A stretch of DNA of 17,220 bases from Actinomycetota bacterium (GCA_019348335.1 JAHWJR010000009.1:6614-23833), one strand, 5' to 3'; numbered from the stretch's first letter, positions 1-7,487 are shown. Program-made: numbers and translations. Notes: generated by a model not told the origin, from the letters alone.

Positions 1-17
1 GAACGCGAAGTGCTCAC
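1..17 (-). CDS. Possible start of the next gene downstream of truA (identity uncertain, perhaps rplM)
   Basis: On the minus strand a GTG codon at 17-15 opens a frame that leaves the window after five codons (Met-Ser-Thr-Ser-Arg). A GAGG stretch lies about 11 bases upstream and could be a weak ribosome binding site. In many bacteria rplM (L13) and rpsI follow truA or rplQ, so L13 is the natural expectation, but five residues cannot identify a protein. The call rests on position only. Confidence 0.25.
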
Positions 18-39
18 CGCGACAGCCTCGCGCACACGG

Positions 40-843
40 TCACCCGTAGCGGACCTCCCACAGGCAGAGCCCGTGGGCCGGCGCCAGTTGGCCGGCGGCG
101 GCCCGGTCGCGTGCGTCACGGATGGCGAGGACCTCCCCCGCCCGCTTCCTGCCCGTGCCCGTCTCCACCAAGGTCCCCACCACGCTGCGGACCATCTGGT
201 GGCAGAACGATGTGGCCTCGATCTCGAAGCGGAGCAGGCCGTCCCCCAGGTCGCGCCAGCCGGCGTCGAGCACCCGGCGGACCAACGAGGGGCGCTCGCC
301 GGAAGGGGGACGCGGCCGGCGGCAGAACGACGAGAAGTCGTGCTCGCCCAGGAGTGGATCGCAGGCCAGGCGCATGGCGGCGAGGTCGAGGGGCTGCTCC
401 ACATGCCAGGTGGTGGCGGCCAGGAAAGGGTCGGCGACGGGCCGGTTGAGCACGGTGTAGCGATAGCGCCGGGACCGGGCCCACCGGCGGGCATCGAAGC
501 CCTCAGGGGCGATCGACGCTTCCCGCACGACGATCCGGGGTCCGCACTGGCGGTTGACCGAGCGCTGTAGCAGGGCCGGGTCGGCGACGTCGCGGTCGGC
601 GTCGAAGGACACCACCTGACCCCACGCATGAACCCCGGCGTCGGTCCGTCCCGCGCAGGTCAGCTCGACGGGATGCCCCAACGCCCGTTGCAGCGCCGCC
701 CCGAGGGTGCCCGCCACCGTCTCCACTCCCGGGTTGCGGGCGAAGCCCGAGAAGTCCGAACCGTCGTAGGCGACGGTGAGGCGGACCCGTACCGGGTTCA
801 GATCAGACCAGCTCGATCCTCGCCATGGGGGCGTTGTCGCCAT
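40..843 (-). CDS. truA: tRNA pseudouridine(38-40) synthase TruA
   Basis: TruA isomerises uridines 38, 39 and 40 in the anticodon stem-loop of many tRNAs to pseudouridine. The 267-residue product has the family signature CAGRTDAGVHAWGQV, whose Asp68 is the expected catalytic aspartate. The N-terminal strand LTVAYDGSDFSGFARNPG and the C-terminal region SFCHQMVRSVVGTLVETGTG are also typical. It is the last complete gene of the array. The ATG at 843 overlaps the end of rplQ by 41 bases and has no clear ribosome binding site. No ATG, GTG or TTG lies between it and the conserved LTVAYDG segment; a CTG at 801 just after the rplQ stop is the only alternative. The function is secure, the start is not. 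Translation probably depends on coupling to rplQ. Confidence 0.96.
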   Translation of the reverse strand: MATTPPWRGSSWSDLNPVRVRLTVAYDGSDFSGFARNPGVETVAGTLGAALQRALGHPVELTCAGRTDAGVHAWGQVVSFDADRDVADPALLQRSVNRQCGPRIVVREASIAPEGFDARRWARSRRYRYTVLNRPVADPFLAATTWHVEQPLDLAAMRLACDPLLGEHDFSSFCRRPRPPSGERPSLVRRVLDAGWRDLGDGLLRFEIEATSFCHQMVRSVVGTLVETGTGRKRAGEVLAIRDARDRAAAGQLAPAHGLCLWEVRYG

Positions 844-1162
844 GACGGGGGCCGAGCTTCAGGATCCGGGTGTAGCCGCCGTTGCGCTCGGCGTAGCGCG
901 GACCGATCTCATCGAACAGCTTGTGCGCCGCCTCTTTGTCGCCGAGGAAGGCCACCACCTGGCGGTGCCGGTGGACGCCGCCCTTCTTGGCCTTGGTGAT
1001 GACCCTCTCGGCCACCGGCCGCAGGGCCTTGGCCTTGGCCTCGGTGGTGACGATGGCCTCGGCGGCGACGAGCGACGCCACCAGGTTGGCGAGCATCGAA
1101 CGCTGATGAGCGCTCGATCCGCCCAGGCGCTTCCCCTTGGTCGGAGCTCCCGGCACGTTCAT
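803..1162 (-). CDS. rplQ: 50S ribosomal protein L17
   Basis: L17 is a large-subunit protein near the peptide exit tunnel. The 119-residue product shows the family pattern: a GKRLGGSSAHQRSMLANLV N-terminus, a basic middle (TKAKKGGVHRHRQVVAFL) and the C-terminal GGYTRILKLGPRHGDNAPMA motif followed by IELV. Its length is normal for bacteria. The ATG overlaps the rpoA stop as ATGA (1159-1162), so ribosomes finishing rpoA can reinitiate directly. The rpoA-rplQ pair is the conserved end of alpha operons. Confidence 0.98.
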   Translation of the reverse strand: MNVPGAPTKGKRLGGSSAHQRSMLANLVASLVAAEAIVTTEAKAKALRPVAERVITKAKKGGVHRHRQVVAFLGDKEAAHKLFDEIGPRYAERNGGYTRILKLGPRHGDNAPMARIELV

Positions 1163-2097
1163 TCCCGCCTCCTCAGCGACAGGCCCCGTTCGTCCAGCTT
1201 CTCAGCCACCTCGTCGAGCGACTTCTGGCCGAAGTTGGTGATGGTGAGCAGATCCTCTTCGGTCTTCTCCAGCAACTCGCCGACGGTGTTGACCTGGGCC
1301 CGCTTGAGGCAGTTGCGAGGTCGCTCCGAGAGGTCGAGGTCCTCGATGGGCAAGTCGAGGTCCGGTGAGCCGGACGTGACCGTACCGACGTCACCGAGCT
1401 CGAGACCGGAGGCGGCATCGCTCATGTCCGCCACCAGCCCGACCAGGGACCGGAGCGTCTGGCCGGCAGAGGCCAGCGCCTCGCGAGGTGACACCGATCC
1501 GTCGGTCTCGATGTCGAGCACCAGCCGGTCGAAGTTGGTCGACTGCTCGACCCTCGTGGGCTCCACCACGAAGGTGACTCGCCGCACCGGGGAGAAGACC
1601 GAGTCGACAGGGATGACGCCGATGGTGGCCGCGCCCTGGTTCCGTTCCGCCGACACGTAGCCACGGCCCCGCTCGACCGTCACGTCGATGGCGAGCCGCC
1701 CCTTGGCGTTCAGGGTGGCGAGATGGAGGTCGGGGTTGAGGACCTCGACGTCGGCTGTGGTCTGGATGTCGCCAGCCGTGGCCTCGGCCGGGCCCTGCAC
1801 GTCGAGGCGTACCGTCACCGGCTCGTCGGAAGCGCAGGTGAGGACCACGTCCTTGAGGTTGAGGATGATGTCGGTGACATCCTCGGTGACCCCGGCGATG
1901 GTCGAGAACTCGTGCAGGGTGTCGTCGAAGCGCACCTGGGTCACGGCGGCCCCGGGGATCGACGACAGCAGGGTGCGGCGCAGGGCGTTTCCCAGGGTGT
2001 GACCGAAGCCAGGCTCGAGAGGGCTCACGGAGAACCGCTGACGATTGCCCTCTGGTTCGCCGATGGGCTCGACGGTCGGGCGCTGAATGACCAGCAT
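1159..2097 (-). CDS. rpoA: DNA-directed RNA polymerase subunit alpha
   Basis: The alpha subunit dimerises to nucleate RNA polymerase assembly and contacts promoter UP elements and activators. The product has 312 residues. The N-terminal domain carries the motif FGHTLGNALRRTLLSSIPG at about residues 31-49. A linker near 230-255 leads to the C-terminal domain (about 256-312: LSERPRNCLKRAQVNTVGEL, then TNFGQKSLDEV), which has the helix-hairpin-helix DNA-binding pattern. The ATG at 2097 is preceded by AAGGAG about nine bases away. A longer in-frame reading upstream lacks family similarity and would run into rpsD. It sits 64 bases after rpsD, one of the wider gaps in the array, and overlaps rplQ as ATGA. 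Confidence 0.99.
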   Translation of the reverse strand: MLVIQRPTVEPIGEPEGNRQRFSVSPLEPGFGHTLGNALRRTLLSSIPGAAVTQVRFDDTLHEFSTIAGVTEDVTDIILNLKDVVLTCASDEPVTVRLDVQGPAEATAGDIQTTADVEVLNPDLHLATLNAKGRLAIDVTVERGRGYVSAERNQGAATIGVIPVDSVFSPVRRVTFVVEPTRVEQSTNFDRLVLDIETDGSVSPREALASAGQTLRSLVGLVADMSDAASGLELGDVGTVTSGSPDLDLPIEDLDLSERPRNCLKRAQVNTVGELLEKTEEDLLTITNFGQKSLDEVAEKLDERGLSLRRRE

Positions 2098-2137
2098 TCG
2101 GTTGCTCTCCTTGCGATCTGGCTTCGTTGGCATCGGG

Positions 2138-2150
2138 GCCCCATCGGGGC
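2138..2150. other. Small perfect hairpin in the rpsD-rpoA gap
   Basis: GCCCC-ATC-GGGGC forms a perfect 5-bp stem with a 3-base loop. The same stretch contains CATCGGGGC twice as a direct repeat (2131-2139 and 2142-2150). It lies between the rpsD stop and the rpoA ribosome binding site. There is no T-run after it on the minus strand, so it is not an intrinsic terminator. It could act as an mRNA processing or pausing element, or be a chance GC-rich palindrome. Confidence 0.3.
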
Positions 2151-2161
2151 ACCCGGGACTC

Positions 2162-2791
2162 CTACTTGCTGTAGAGCTCGACGATGAGCTGTTCGCGCAC
2201 GGGAACGTCGATGTGCTCCCGCATGGGCGCGTCACGCACGGTCACGGAGGCGCCCTGGGGGGCGCCCTCCAGCCACGGCGGCACTTGGCGGTCGAGGGTC
2301 TCCAGGTTGTGGCGGATGACGATCATCGCCTTGGCCCGCTCACCCAACTCGACCACGTCGCCCTTGCGCACAGCGTAGGAGGGAATGGTGACCCGACGTC
2401 CGTTGACCTTCACGTGGCCGTGGCGAACCAGCTGCCGGGCCTGGGACCGGCTGGCGCCCCAGCCGGCGCGGAACACGACGTTGTCGAGCCGCAACTCGAG
2501 CATGCGCAGGAGGTTCTCGCCAGTCACGCCCTTCTGGCGGTTGGCTTCCTGGTACAGGTTCCGGAACTGCTTCTCCATGAGCCCGTAGATCCGGCGAGCC
2601 TTCTGCTTCTCCCGCAACTGGACCAGGTACTCGGAGTCCTTGCGGCGCATCTGGGTGCGGCCGTGCTCCCCGGGGGGGTACGGACGGCGCTCGATGGGGC
2701 ACTTCATGGTGTCGCACTTGGCGCCCTTGAGGAAGAGCTTCATCTTCTCCCGGCGGCACAGCCGGCACACCGGGCCCGTGTAGCGCGCCAT
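2162..2791 (-). CDS. rpsD: 30S ribosomal protein S4, zinc-binding (four-cysteine) form
   Basis: S4 is a primary 16S rRNA-binding protein that starts 30S assembly and lines the mRNA entry channel. The 209-residue product begins MARYTGPVCRLCRREKMK and has cysteines at 9, 12, 26 and 31, the zinc-binding form of the N-terminal domain. The S4 RNA-binding domain is visible at about residues 98-160 (LELRLDNVVFRAGWGASRSQ, ARQLVRHGHVKVNGRRV). The C-terminus VREQLIVELYSK is typical. The ATG overlaps the rpsK stop as TGATG (2793-2789), which fixes the start; a longer in-frame reading into rpsK is not protein-like. Streptomyces S4 lacks these cysteines, which helps with lineage placement. Confidence 0.98.
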   Translation of the reverse strand: MARYTGPVCRLCRREKMKLFLKGAKCDTMKCPIERRPYPPGEHGRTQMRRKDSEYLVQLREKQKARRIYGLMEKQFRNLYQEANRQKGVTGENLLRMLELRLDNVVFRAGWGASRSQARQLVRHGHVKVNGRRVTIPSYAVRKGDVVELGERAKAMIVIRHNLETLDRQVPPWLEGAPQGASVTVRDAPMREHIDVPVREQLIVELYSK

Positions 2792-3189
2792 CAGACCCTC
2801 CTGCGCTTGGGCGGGCGGCATCCGTTGTGCGGCACCGGCGTCACGTCCTTGATGCCGGACACCTCGATGCCCACGCTCATGATCGACCGGATGGCGGTCT
2901 CCCGGCCGGAGCCGGGGCCCTTCACCAGGACCTCTACCCGGCGCACACCGTGCTCCATGGCCCGCCGGGCACACTGCTCGGCCGCCATCTGGGCAGCGAA
3001 GGGCGTCGACTTCCGGGAGCCCTTGAACCCCACGTTGCCCGCTGACGCCCATGCGATGACGTTGCCTGCCGGGTCGGTGATGCTCACGATGGTGTTGTTG
3101 AACGAGCTCTTGATGTGCGCCACCCCATAGGTGACGTTCTTGCGCTCGCGTCGGCGCGGGCGCCGCCCGCCGGGCTTGGGCTTGGCCAT
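2791..3189 (-). CDS. rpsK: 30S ribosomal protein S11
   Basis: S11 sits on the 30S platform near the mRNA-tRNA path at the E site. The 132-residue product has the family core VTYGVAHIKSSFNNTIVSI, then SAGNVGFKGSRKSTPFAAQ and GPGSGRETAIRS, and ends PHNGCRPPKRRRV. The Asn122-Gly123 step corresponds to the site known in E. coli S11 to form isoaspartate. The N-terminus (MAKPKPGGRRPRRRERKNV) is strongly basic. It follows rpsM by seven bases and shares one base with rpsD. Confidence 0.99.
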   Translation of the reverse strand: MAKPKPGGRRPRRRERKNVTYGVAHIKSSFNNTIVSITDPAGNVIAWASAGNVGFKGSRKSTPFAAQMAAEQCARRAMEHGVRRVEVLVKGPGSGRETAIRSIMSVGIEVSGIKDVTPVPHNGCRPPKRRRV

Positions 3190-3196
3190 CTCGGAT

Positions 3197-3574
3197 CTAC
3201 TTCCTCACCTTCTTCTTGCCGGCCACGGTCTTCTTCGGGCCCTTGCGGGTCCGCGCGTTGGTGTGGGTGCGCTGGCCCCGGACAGGCAGTCCCCGACGGT
3301 GGCGGAGCCCCTGGTAGCTGGCGATCTCCATCTTGCGCTTGATGTCGGTGGACACCTCGCGACGCAGGTCACCTTCGACCCGGAGGTTCTGGTCGACCCA
3401 GCTCCGGACCTGGGCCACCTCGTCGTCGGTGAGATCGCGGACGCGGGTACCGGGGTCGACCCCGACCGCCTCGCAGACCTGCCGGGCGCGGGTCGGACCG
3501 ACGCCATAGATGTAGGTGAGGGCCACCTCCAACCGCTTCTCGCGGGGAATGTCAACACCTGCCACGCGTGCCAT
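3197..3574 (-). CDS. rpsM: 30S ribosomal protein S13
   Basis: S13 is in the 30S head, forms inter-subunit bridges and touches the P-site tRNA with its tail. The 125-residue product begins MARVAGVDIPREKRLEVALT, has the IYGVGPTRARQVCEAVGVD helix-two-turn-helix region, and carries GLRHRRGLPVRGQRTHTNAR before a lysine-rich tail ending KKTVAGKKKVRK. Length and order are standard. The ATG is only three bases after the rpmJ stop, so coupling with rpmJ is likely. Confidence 0.99.
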   Translation of the reverse strand: MARVAGVDIPREKRLEVALTYIYGVGPTRARQVCEAVGVDPGTRVRDLTDDEVAQVRSWVDQNLRVEGDLRREVSTDIKRKMEIASYQGLRHRRGLPVRGQRTHTNARTRKGPKKTVAGKKKVRK

Positions 3575-3577
3575 GGG

Positions 3578-3691
3578 CTACCCCTGCCGTTGCTTGTGGC
3601 GAGGATTGGTGCAGATGACCTGGACCCGGCCGTGGCGCCGGATCACCTTGCACTTCTCGCACATCTTCTTGACGCTCGGTCGAACTTTCAT
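3578..3691 (-). CDS. rpmJ: 50S ribosomal protein L36, zinc-ribbon form
   Basis: This small gene encodes 37 residues, beginning MKVRPSVKKMCEKCKVIRRH and ending CTNPRHKQRQG before a TAG stop. L36 is a small zinc-binding protein of the 50S subunit. The ligands Cys11, Cys14, Cys27 and His32 are all present, so this is the zinc-containing paralogue. The ATG at 3691 is 13 bases after the infA stop, with GGAAG as ribosome binding site. The infA-rpmJ-rpsM-rpsK order is a conserved bacterial arrangement. Confidence 0.98.
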   Translation of the reverse strand: MKVRPSVKKMCEKCKVIRRHGRVQVICTNPRHKQRQG

Positions 3692-3704
3692 CGGCCAACT
3701 TCCA

Positions 3705-3929
3705 TCACTTGTACCGGTAGGTGATCCGGCCGCGGGTGAGGTCGTACGGCGTCAGCTCCACTTGGACGCGGTCCCCCGGCAGGATCCGGATGTAGTGCAT
3801 CCGCATCTTCCCGGAGATGTGGGCGAGCACCTCGTGACCGTTGTCGAGCTCGACCCTGAACATCGCGTTGGGGAGCGGCTCGGTGACCTTTCCCTCCAGC
3901 ACGATCGCGTCTTCTTTGGGCTTCGGCAG
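3705..3929 (-). CDS. infA: Translation initiation factor IF-1 (probable CTG start)
   Basis: IF-1 binds the 30S A site during initiation and supports IF-2 and IF-3. The core is unmistakable: EGKVTEPLPNAMFRVELDNG, then HEVLAHISGKMRMHYIRIL and ELTPYDLTRGRITYRYK, a single OB-fold. IF-1 usually begins with Met just before a PKK/AKK-like basic stretch. Here that place is occupied by CTG (3929-3927) followed by PKPKEDAIVLEG, and a strong GGGGAGGGG ribosome binding site lies six bases upstream. No ATG, GTG or TTG occurs between there and the core except a GTG at codon 10, which would cut into the conserved first strand. A CTG start gives 74 residues, close to the usual length. The only upstream option is a TTG at 4055, giving a non-homologous 42-residue extension. 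Confidence 0.95.
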   Translation of the reverse strand: MPKPKEDAIVLEGKVTEPLPNAMFRVELDNGHEVLAHISGKMRMHYIRILPGDRVQVELTPYDLTRGRITYRYK

Positions 3930-3935
3930 TGCGAA

Positions 3936-3944
3936 CCCCTCCCC
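3936..3944 (-). promoter_or_regulatory. Ribosome binding site of infA supporting the CTG start
   Basis: On the minus strand the sequence reads GGGGAGGGG, then TTCGCA (six bases), then CTG. A purine-rich site at this spacing marks the CTG at 3929 as the initiation codon. The TTG at 4055 has no comparable site, and the internal GTG at codon 10 lies too far downstream. Confidence 0.6.
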
Positions 3945-4024
3945 GGGGCGACAGATACGACGGACAGCCGCTGCCAGCCTCGCCGAGGACGGGTCGCGCG
4001 ACGAGGCCAGGAGGCCAGCGGCCC

Positions 4025-4055
4025 ATGCTAGCCCGCTCCACCGGTGCTTCCACAA
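4025..4055 (-). promoter_or_regulatory. Candidate promoter upstream of infA
   Basis: The map-infA gap of 165 bases is the largest inside the array. On the minus strand TTGTGG (4055-4050) and TAGCAT (4030-4025) are separated by 19 bases. The second element fits the TAnnnT pattern of a -10 box; the first matches only TTG of a -35 box. Transcription from here would give infA a leader of about 90 bases. It would allow the infA-rpmJ-rpsM-rpsK-rpsD-rpoA-rplQ-truA segment to be expressed separately from the upstream genes. This is pattern reading only. Confidence 0.3.
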
Positions 4056-4094
4056 ACGCCGCCGGCGAGGACGAGGGTCGAGGCCGCTCAGCCC

Positions 4095-4835
4095 TCAGGG
4101 CACGGTGAGGACTTCGGGACCGTCGTCGGTGATGGCGATGCTGTGCTCGAAGTGGGCCGACAGGGAACCGTCCCTGGTCACCACGCCCCAGCCGTCGGGC
4201 AGTACCTGGGTCTCGGGCCCACCCATGTTGACCATGGGCTCGACGGCGAACACGTTGCCCACCCGCAGCTTCGGGCCCCTCCCCGGAAGCCCGTAGTTGG
4301 GGACCTCGGGCTTCTCGTGCATCGCCGTGCCGATGGCGTGGCCCACGTACTCCCGAACCACGGAGTATCCCGCCCCTTCGGCGACGGTCTGCACCGCATG
4401 GCCGATGTCGGAGATCCGGTTGCCGTCGCGCATCTGGGCGATGCCCGCCCACAGGCTCTCCTCGGTCACCTGCAGCAGCTTCTCGGCGTCCGGCGAGATG
4501 GTGCCGACCGGCCAGGTGTGGGCGGCGTCCCCGTGGTAGCCCTGGATGATCGCCCCGCAGTCGATGGAGATGATGTCACCGTCCTCGAGCGGGTCGTCGT
4601 TCGGGATGCCGTGGACGATCATGGAGTTGGGCGAGGCGCAGATCACTGCCGGGAAACCGTGGTAGTTGAGGAAGTTCGAGCGGGCGCCGTTGCGCTCGAT
4701 GACCTCTCGCCCGATGGCGTCGAGCTGGAGCGTGGTGACCCCGGGCCGCACGGCATCGCGGATGCGCTCGTGCATCTCAGCGACCACGCGACCGGCCTTG
4801 CGCATCTTGGCGATCTCGTCGGGGCTCCGTCGCAT
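4095..4835 (-). CDS. map: Methionine aminopeptidase, type I
   Basis: This cytosolic metalloenzyme removes the initiator methionine from nascent proteins whose second residue is small. The 246-residue product has the five expected metal ligands: Asp92 (IDCGA), Asp103 (HGDAAHT), His166 (VGHAIG), Glu199 (FAVEPM) and Glu230 (HFEHS). The substrate-side His75 (IVHGIP) is also present. There is no N-terminal zinc-finger extension, so it is the short bacterial type Ia form. The ATG at 4835 lies 12 bases after the adk stop. The secY-adk-map-infA order is common in Gram-positive and related bacteria and puts maturation of new proteins next to translation and export. Confidence 0.98.
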   Translation of the reverse strand: MRRSPDEIAKMRKAGRVVAEMHERIRDAVRPGVTTLQLDAIGREVIERNGARSNFLNYHGFPAVICASPNSMIVHGIPNDDPLEDGDIISIDCGAIIQGYHGDAAHTWPVGTISPDAEKLLQVTEESLWAGIAQMRDGNRISDIGHAVQTVAEGAGYSVVREYVGHAIGTAMHEKPEVPNYGLPGRGPKLRVGNVFAVEPMVNMGGPETQVLPDGWGVVTRDGSLSAHFEHSIAITDDGPEVLTVP

Positions 4836-4847
4836 CGCTGCCCTACC

Positions 4848-5579
4848 CTACCGATCCGTGTCCCGCTCCTGACGGCGCCGCTCCACCGTACGGAGCAACC
4901 GGGCGGTGACCTCGTCGGGGTCCCCGATGCCGTCCACCTTCACCAACAGGTCGCGCTCGGCGAACCAGGCCGCTACTGGCGCCGTCTGCGATTCGTAGAC
5001 GTCGAGCCGTCGGGCGATGGTCACGTCGGTGTCGTCTCCCCGTGCCGCCACCTCGGCTCCGCACCGAGGGCACCGGTCGCTCGGCGTGGGGCCGCCGGCG
5101 CTCTGGGGGAAGTCCGCGCCACAGCGCTCGCACACCCGGCGGCCGGCGAGGCGACCCAGCACCACGTCGGTGGGAACGTCGAGGTCGATGACGAGGTCGA
5201 CGCCTCGCGGCGCAGTGACCTCCAGCAGCGCCTCGGCCTGGGCCACGGTACGGGGGAAGCCGTCGAGGAGGAACCCCCCGATCACGTCGCTGTCCGCCGC
5301 CAGGCGGTCGGCCACGATGGCCACGACCACGTCGTCGGGCAGCAGCTCTCCGGACTCCATGTACCGGCGTGCCCGGGCACCCACGTCGGTCTCGTCCCGG
5401 ACGGCCGCTCGAAGGATCTCCCCGGTCGAGACGTGGGGGATCTCGAAGTGGCGCGCCAACCGGGCGCTCTGGGTTCCCTTGCCAGCGCCCGGGCGTCCCA
5501 GCAGCACCAGACGCACCGCGGTGCCGGCATCGTCCCCGCCTTCGGTGTCCGACTTCCGCGCCACGCGCACCTCGCTCAC
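4848..5579 (-). CDS. adk: Adenylate kinase with zinc-type LID domain
   Basis: Adenylate kinase interconverts ATP plus AMP with two ADP and so sets the adenylate energy balance. The P-loop GRPGAGKGT is at residues 28-36, the AMP-binding region follows (VSTGEILRAAV), and GFLLDGFPRT is at about 102-111. The LID domain has Cys150, Cys153, Cys170 and Cys173, the structural zinc site of long adenylate kinases. The GTG at 5579 adds about 20 polar residues before the usual start of the family (here VRLVLLGRPG) and has no good ribosome binding site. The GTG at 5516 would give the canonical N-terminus, but it also lacks a clear site. It lies 73 bases after secY and 12 bases before map. Confidence 0.97.
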   Translation of the reverse strand: MSEVRVARKSDTEGGDDAGTAVRLVLLGRPGAGKGTQSARLARHFEIPHVSTGEILRAAVRDETDVGARARRYMESGELLPDDVVVAIVADRLAADSDVIGGFLLDGFPRTVAQAEALLEVTAPRGVDLVIDLDVPTDVVLGRLAGRRVCERCGADFPQSAGGPTPSDRCPRCGAEVAARGDDTDVTIARRLDVYESQTAPVAAWFAERDLLVKVDGIGDPDEVTARLLRTVERRRQERDTDR

Positions 5580-5652
5580 GTTGCCGAGCTTGTCTCGACC
5601 GGCGCGTCGAACCCGTCGGCGTGCCCGGCCGAGCCTTGGTTTCGCCCGCGCA

Positions 5653-6966
5653 CTACTTCAGGAAGCTCTCGTAGTTGCGCATCATGAGCTGGCTGTCGAT
5701 CTGCTTCATCGTCTCCAGGGCGACACCCACGGCGATCAGCAGCGAGATGCCTCCGAAGCCCTCGAACCCTTGGATGCCGTACACGGCGAGCAGCACGGTG
5801 GGCAACAGGGCCACGGTGGCGATGAACAGCGCGCCGGGCAGCGTGATGCGGGACAGGATCTTGGCCAGATGACGCTCGGTCTGGGGGCCGGGCCGGATGC
5901 CGGGAATGAAGCCACCCTGCTTGCGGATGGTGTCGGCCTGCTTCGCCGGGTCGAAGGTGATGGCGGTGTAGAAGTAGGCGAAGAAGATGATCATCAGCCC
6001 GTAGATGGTGATGTAGATGAAGTTGTCAGGCGTCAGCAGGTTGCCGTCGATCCAGGTGCGGATGCTGTCCCAGAATCCCCCGGTGGGGAGCACGTTGGTG
6101 AGCAGCACCGGCAGGTAGAGCACCGAGCTGGCGAAGATGATCGGAATCACGCCTGACTGGTTGACCTTCAGGGGGATGTAGCTGCTCTGGCCCCCGAACT
6201 GGCGCCGGCCCACCACCCGCTTGGCGAACTGCACGGGGATGCGCCGCTGTCCCTGCTCGACGAAGACGATGGCCACGAGCACGGCCAGGGCCAGGACGAC
6301 CACGAGGCCGAAGGTGAAGTTGCCTCCCTCGGCACGGACCTGGGCGCCACCGGCGGGGATGGTGCTGACCACCGAGGCGAAGATGATCAGCGACATGCCG
6401 TTGCCCACCCCCCGCTGGGTGATGAGCTCGCCCATCCACATGATGAGGGCCGTGCCGGCGGTCAGCGACAGCACCACCAGCAGCACCCGGGGCACCGTGA
6501 AGTCGGGGATCAAGTCGATGGGGGTGTCGCCGAAGAGCCCGCCCCCGCCGTTGTGGAACAAGAACGCCAGACCCGTCGACTGGAGCAGGGCCAGGGCGAC
6601 GGTCAGGTAGCGCGTCCACTGGGTGATCTTCTTCTGGCCCACCGCGCCCTGCTGCTGCCACTGCTCGAGCTTGGGGATGGCCACCGCCAGCACCTGCATG
6701 ATGATCGAGGCGGTGATGTAGGGCATGATCCCGAGCCCGAAGACGGCCAGCCGGGTGAGCGCCCCTCCGGAGAAGAAGCTGAGGAAGCCCAGGACCCCGC
6801 CGCCACCGGAGCGCACCTGCTCTTCCAGCTGCTGCACGGCGGCGAAATCGACGCCGGGTGTGGGGATGTGGGAGCCGAGCCGGTACAGGGCGATGATCAC
6901 CAGCGTGAACAAGATCTTGTTCCGCAGGTCCTCGACCTTGAACATGTTCTTCAGACTGGTCAGCAC
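5653..6966 (-). CDS. secY: Protein translocase subunit SecY
   Basis: SecY forms the protein-conducting channel of the Sec translocon in the cytoplasmic membrane. The 437-residue product shows the ten-helix layout: the first membrane segment is at about 18-36, followed by the PTPGVD motif and the plug region (GFLSFFSGGALTRLAVFGLG, 60-79). Further hydrophobic segments lie at about 120-137, 159-178, 190-205, 218-237, 271-290, 316-336, 375-396 and 404-420. The cytosolic loops that contact SecA and the ribosome are conserved (QSSYIPLKVNQSGVIPIIFA; GGFIPGIRPGPQTERHL). The start is GTG at 6966 with AGGAG eight bases upstream. It follows rplO by 32 bases, the usual spc-operon position. Confidence 0.99.
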   Translation of the reverse strand: MLTSLKNMFKVEDLRNKILFTLVIIALYRLGSHIPTPGVDFAAVQQLEEQVRSGGGGVLGFLSFFSGGALTRLAVFGLGIMPYITASIIMQVLAVAIPKLEQWQQQGAVGQKKITQWTRYLTVALALLQSTGLAFLFHNGGGGLFGDTPIDLIPDFTVPRVLLVVLSLTAGTALIMWMGELITQRGVGNGMSLIIFASVVSTIPAGGAQVRAEGGNFTFGLVVVLALAVLVAIVFVEQGQRRIPVQFAKRVVGRRQFGGQSSYIPLKVNQSGVIPIIFASSVLYLPVLLTNVLPTGGFWDSIRTWIDGNLLTPDNFIYITIYGLMIIFFAYFYTAITFDPAKQADTIRKQGGFIPGIRPGPQTERHLAKILSRITLPGALFIATVALLPTVLLAVYGIQGFEGFGGISLLIAVGVALETMKQIDSQLMMRNYESFLK

Positions 6967-6998
6967 GGTCGGGGCTCCTGGGCTCGGTGCGACGGGTC

Positions 6999-7487
6999 CT
7001 AGCGGTTGGTGAGCGCGTTCCCCCGGGCAGGCGGGCGCCGGTCACCGTACGGGGGAGGGAGAACCTCAACCGTACCTCCGGCAGCGGTGATGGCTGCTTC
7101 GGCGGAGGAGGAGAACCCGTGGGCCCGCACGGTCAACGCCCGTGTCAGCTCCCCGCGACCCAGCACCTTCACCAGCCCCCGCTTGTGCACCAGGCCCTTG
7201 GCCCGCAGCGTCTCCGGTGTGACCTCATCGCCCTCGAAGGACTCGAGGGCGTCGAGGTTGACCACGGTGTAGGTGACGCGGAAGGGGTTGTTGAACCCCT
7301 TGAGCTTGGGCACCCGGCGCTGGAGCGGCATCTGCCCGCCCTCGAAGCCGACCGGGACCGTGTTCCGGGCCCGCTGACCCTTCGATCCACGGCCTGCCGT
7401 CTTGCCGCCGCGGCCCCCGATGCCCCGCCCGACGCGGGTGCGCCGGGTGTTGGAGCCGGGAGCGGGTCGGAGCTCGTGCAGCTTCAC
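6999..7487 (-). CDS. rplO: 50S ribosomal protein L15
   Basis: L15 is a late-assembly 50S protein with a long basic N-terminal arm reaching into 23S rRNA. The 162-residue product begins MKLHELRPAPGSNTRRTRVG and has the glycine/arginine-rich arm GRGIGGRGGKTAGRGSKGQR. The globular part follows (VPVGFEGGQMPLQRRVPKLK). The C-terminus ends with a proline- and arginine-rich tail after VEVLPPP, making it slightly longer than the usual 145-150 residues. The start is GTG at 7487, overlapping the rpmD stop as GTGA. Confidence 0.98.
   Translation of the reverse strand: MKLHELRPAPGSNTRRTRVGRGIGGRGGKTAGRGSKGQRARNTVPVGFEGGQMPLQRRVPKLKGFNNPFRVTYTVVNLDALESFEGDEVTPETLRAKGLVHKRGLVKVLGRGELTRALTVRAHGFSSSAEAAITAAGGTVEVLPPPYGDRRPPARGNALTNR

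Noticed and set aside
2087..3130. A 347-codon open frame on the plus strand opposite rpsD and rpsK
   Set aside because: Shadow of the S4 and S11 genes; the translation is low in information and has no family resemblance.
3930..4055. Longer IF-1 starting at TTG 4055
   Set aside because: The 42 extra residues do not resemble IF-1, no ribosome binding site precedes the TTG, and the GGGGAGGGG site is placed for the CTG at 3929.
4044..5687. A 547-codon open frame on the plus strand opposite map and adk
   Set aside because: It is antisense to two clear enzymes, and its Asp/His/Val/Gly-rich translation is typical of a GC-rich shadow frame.
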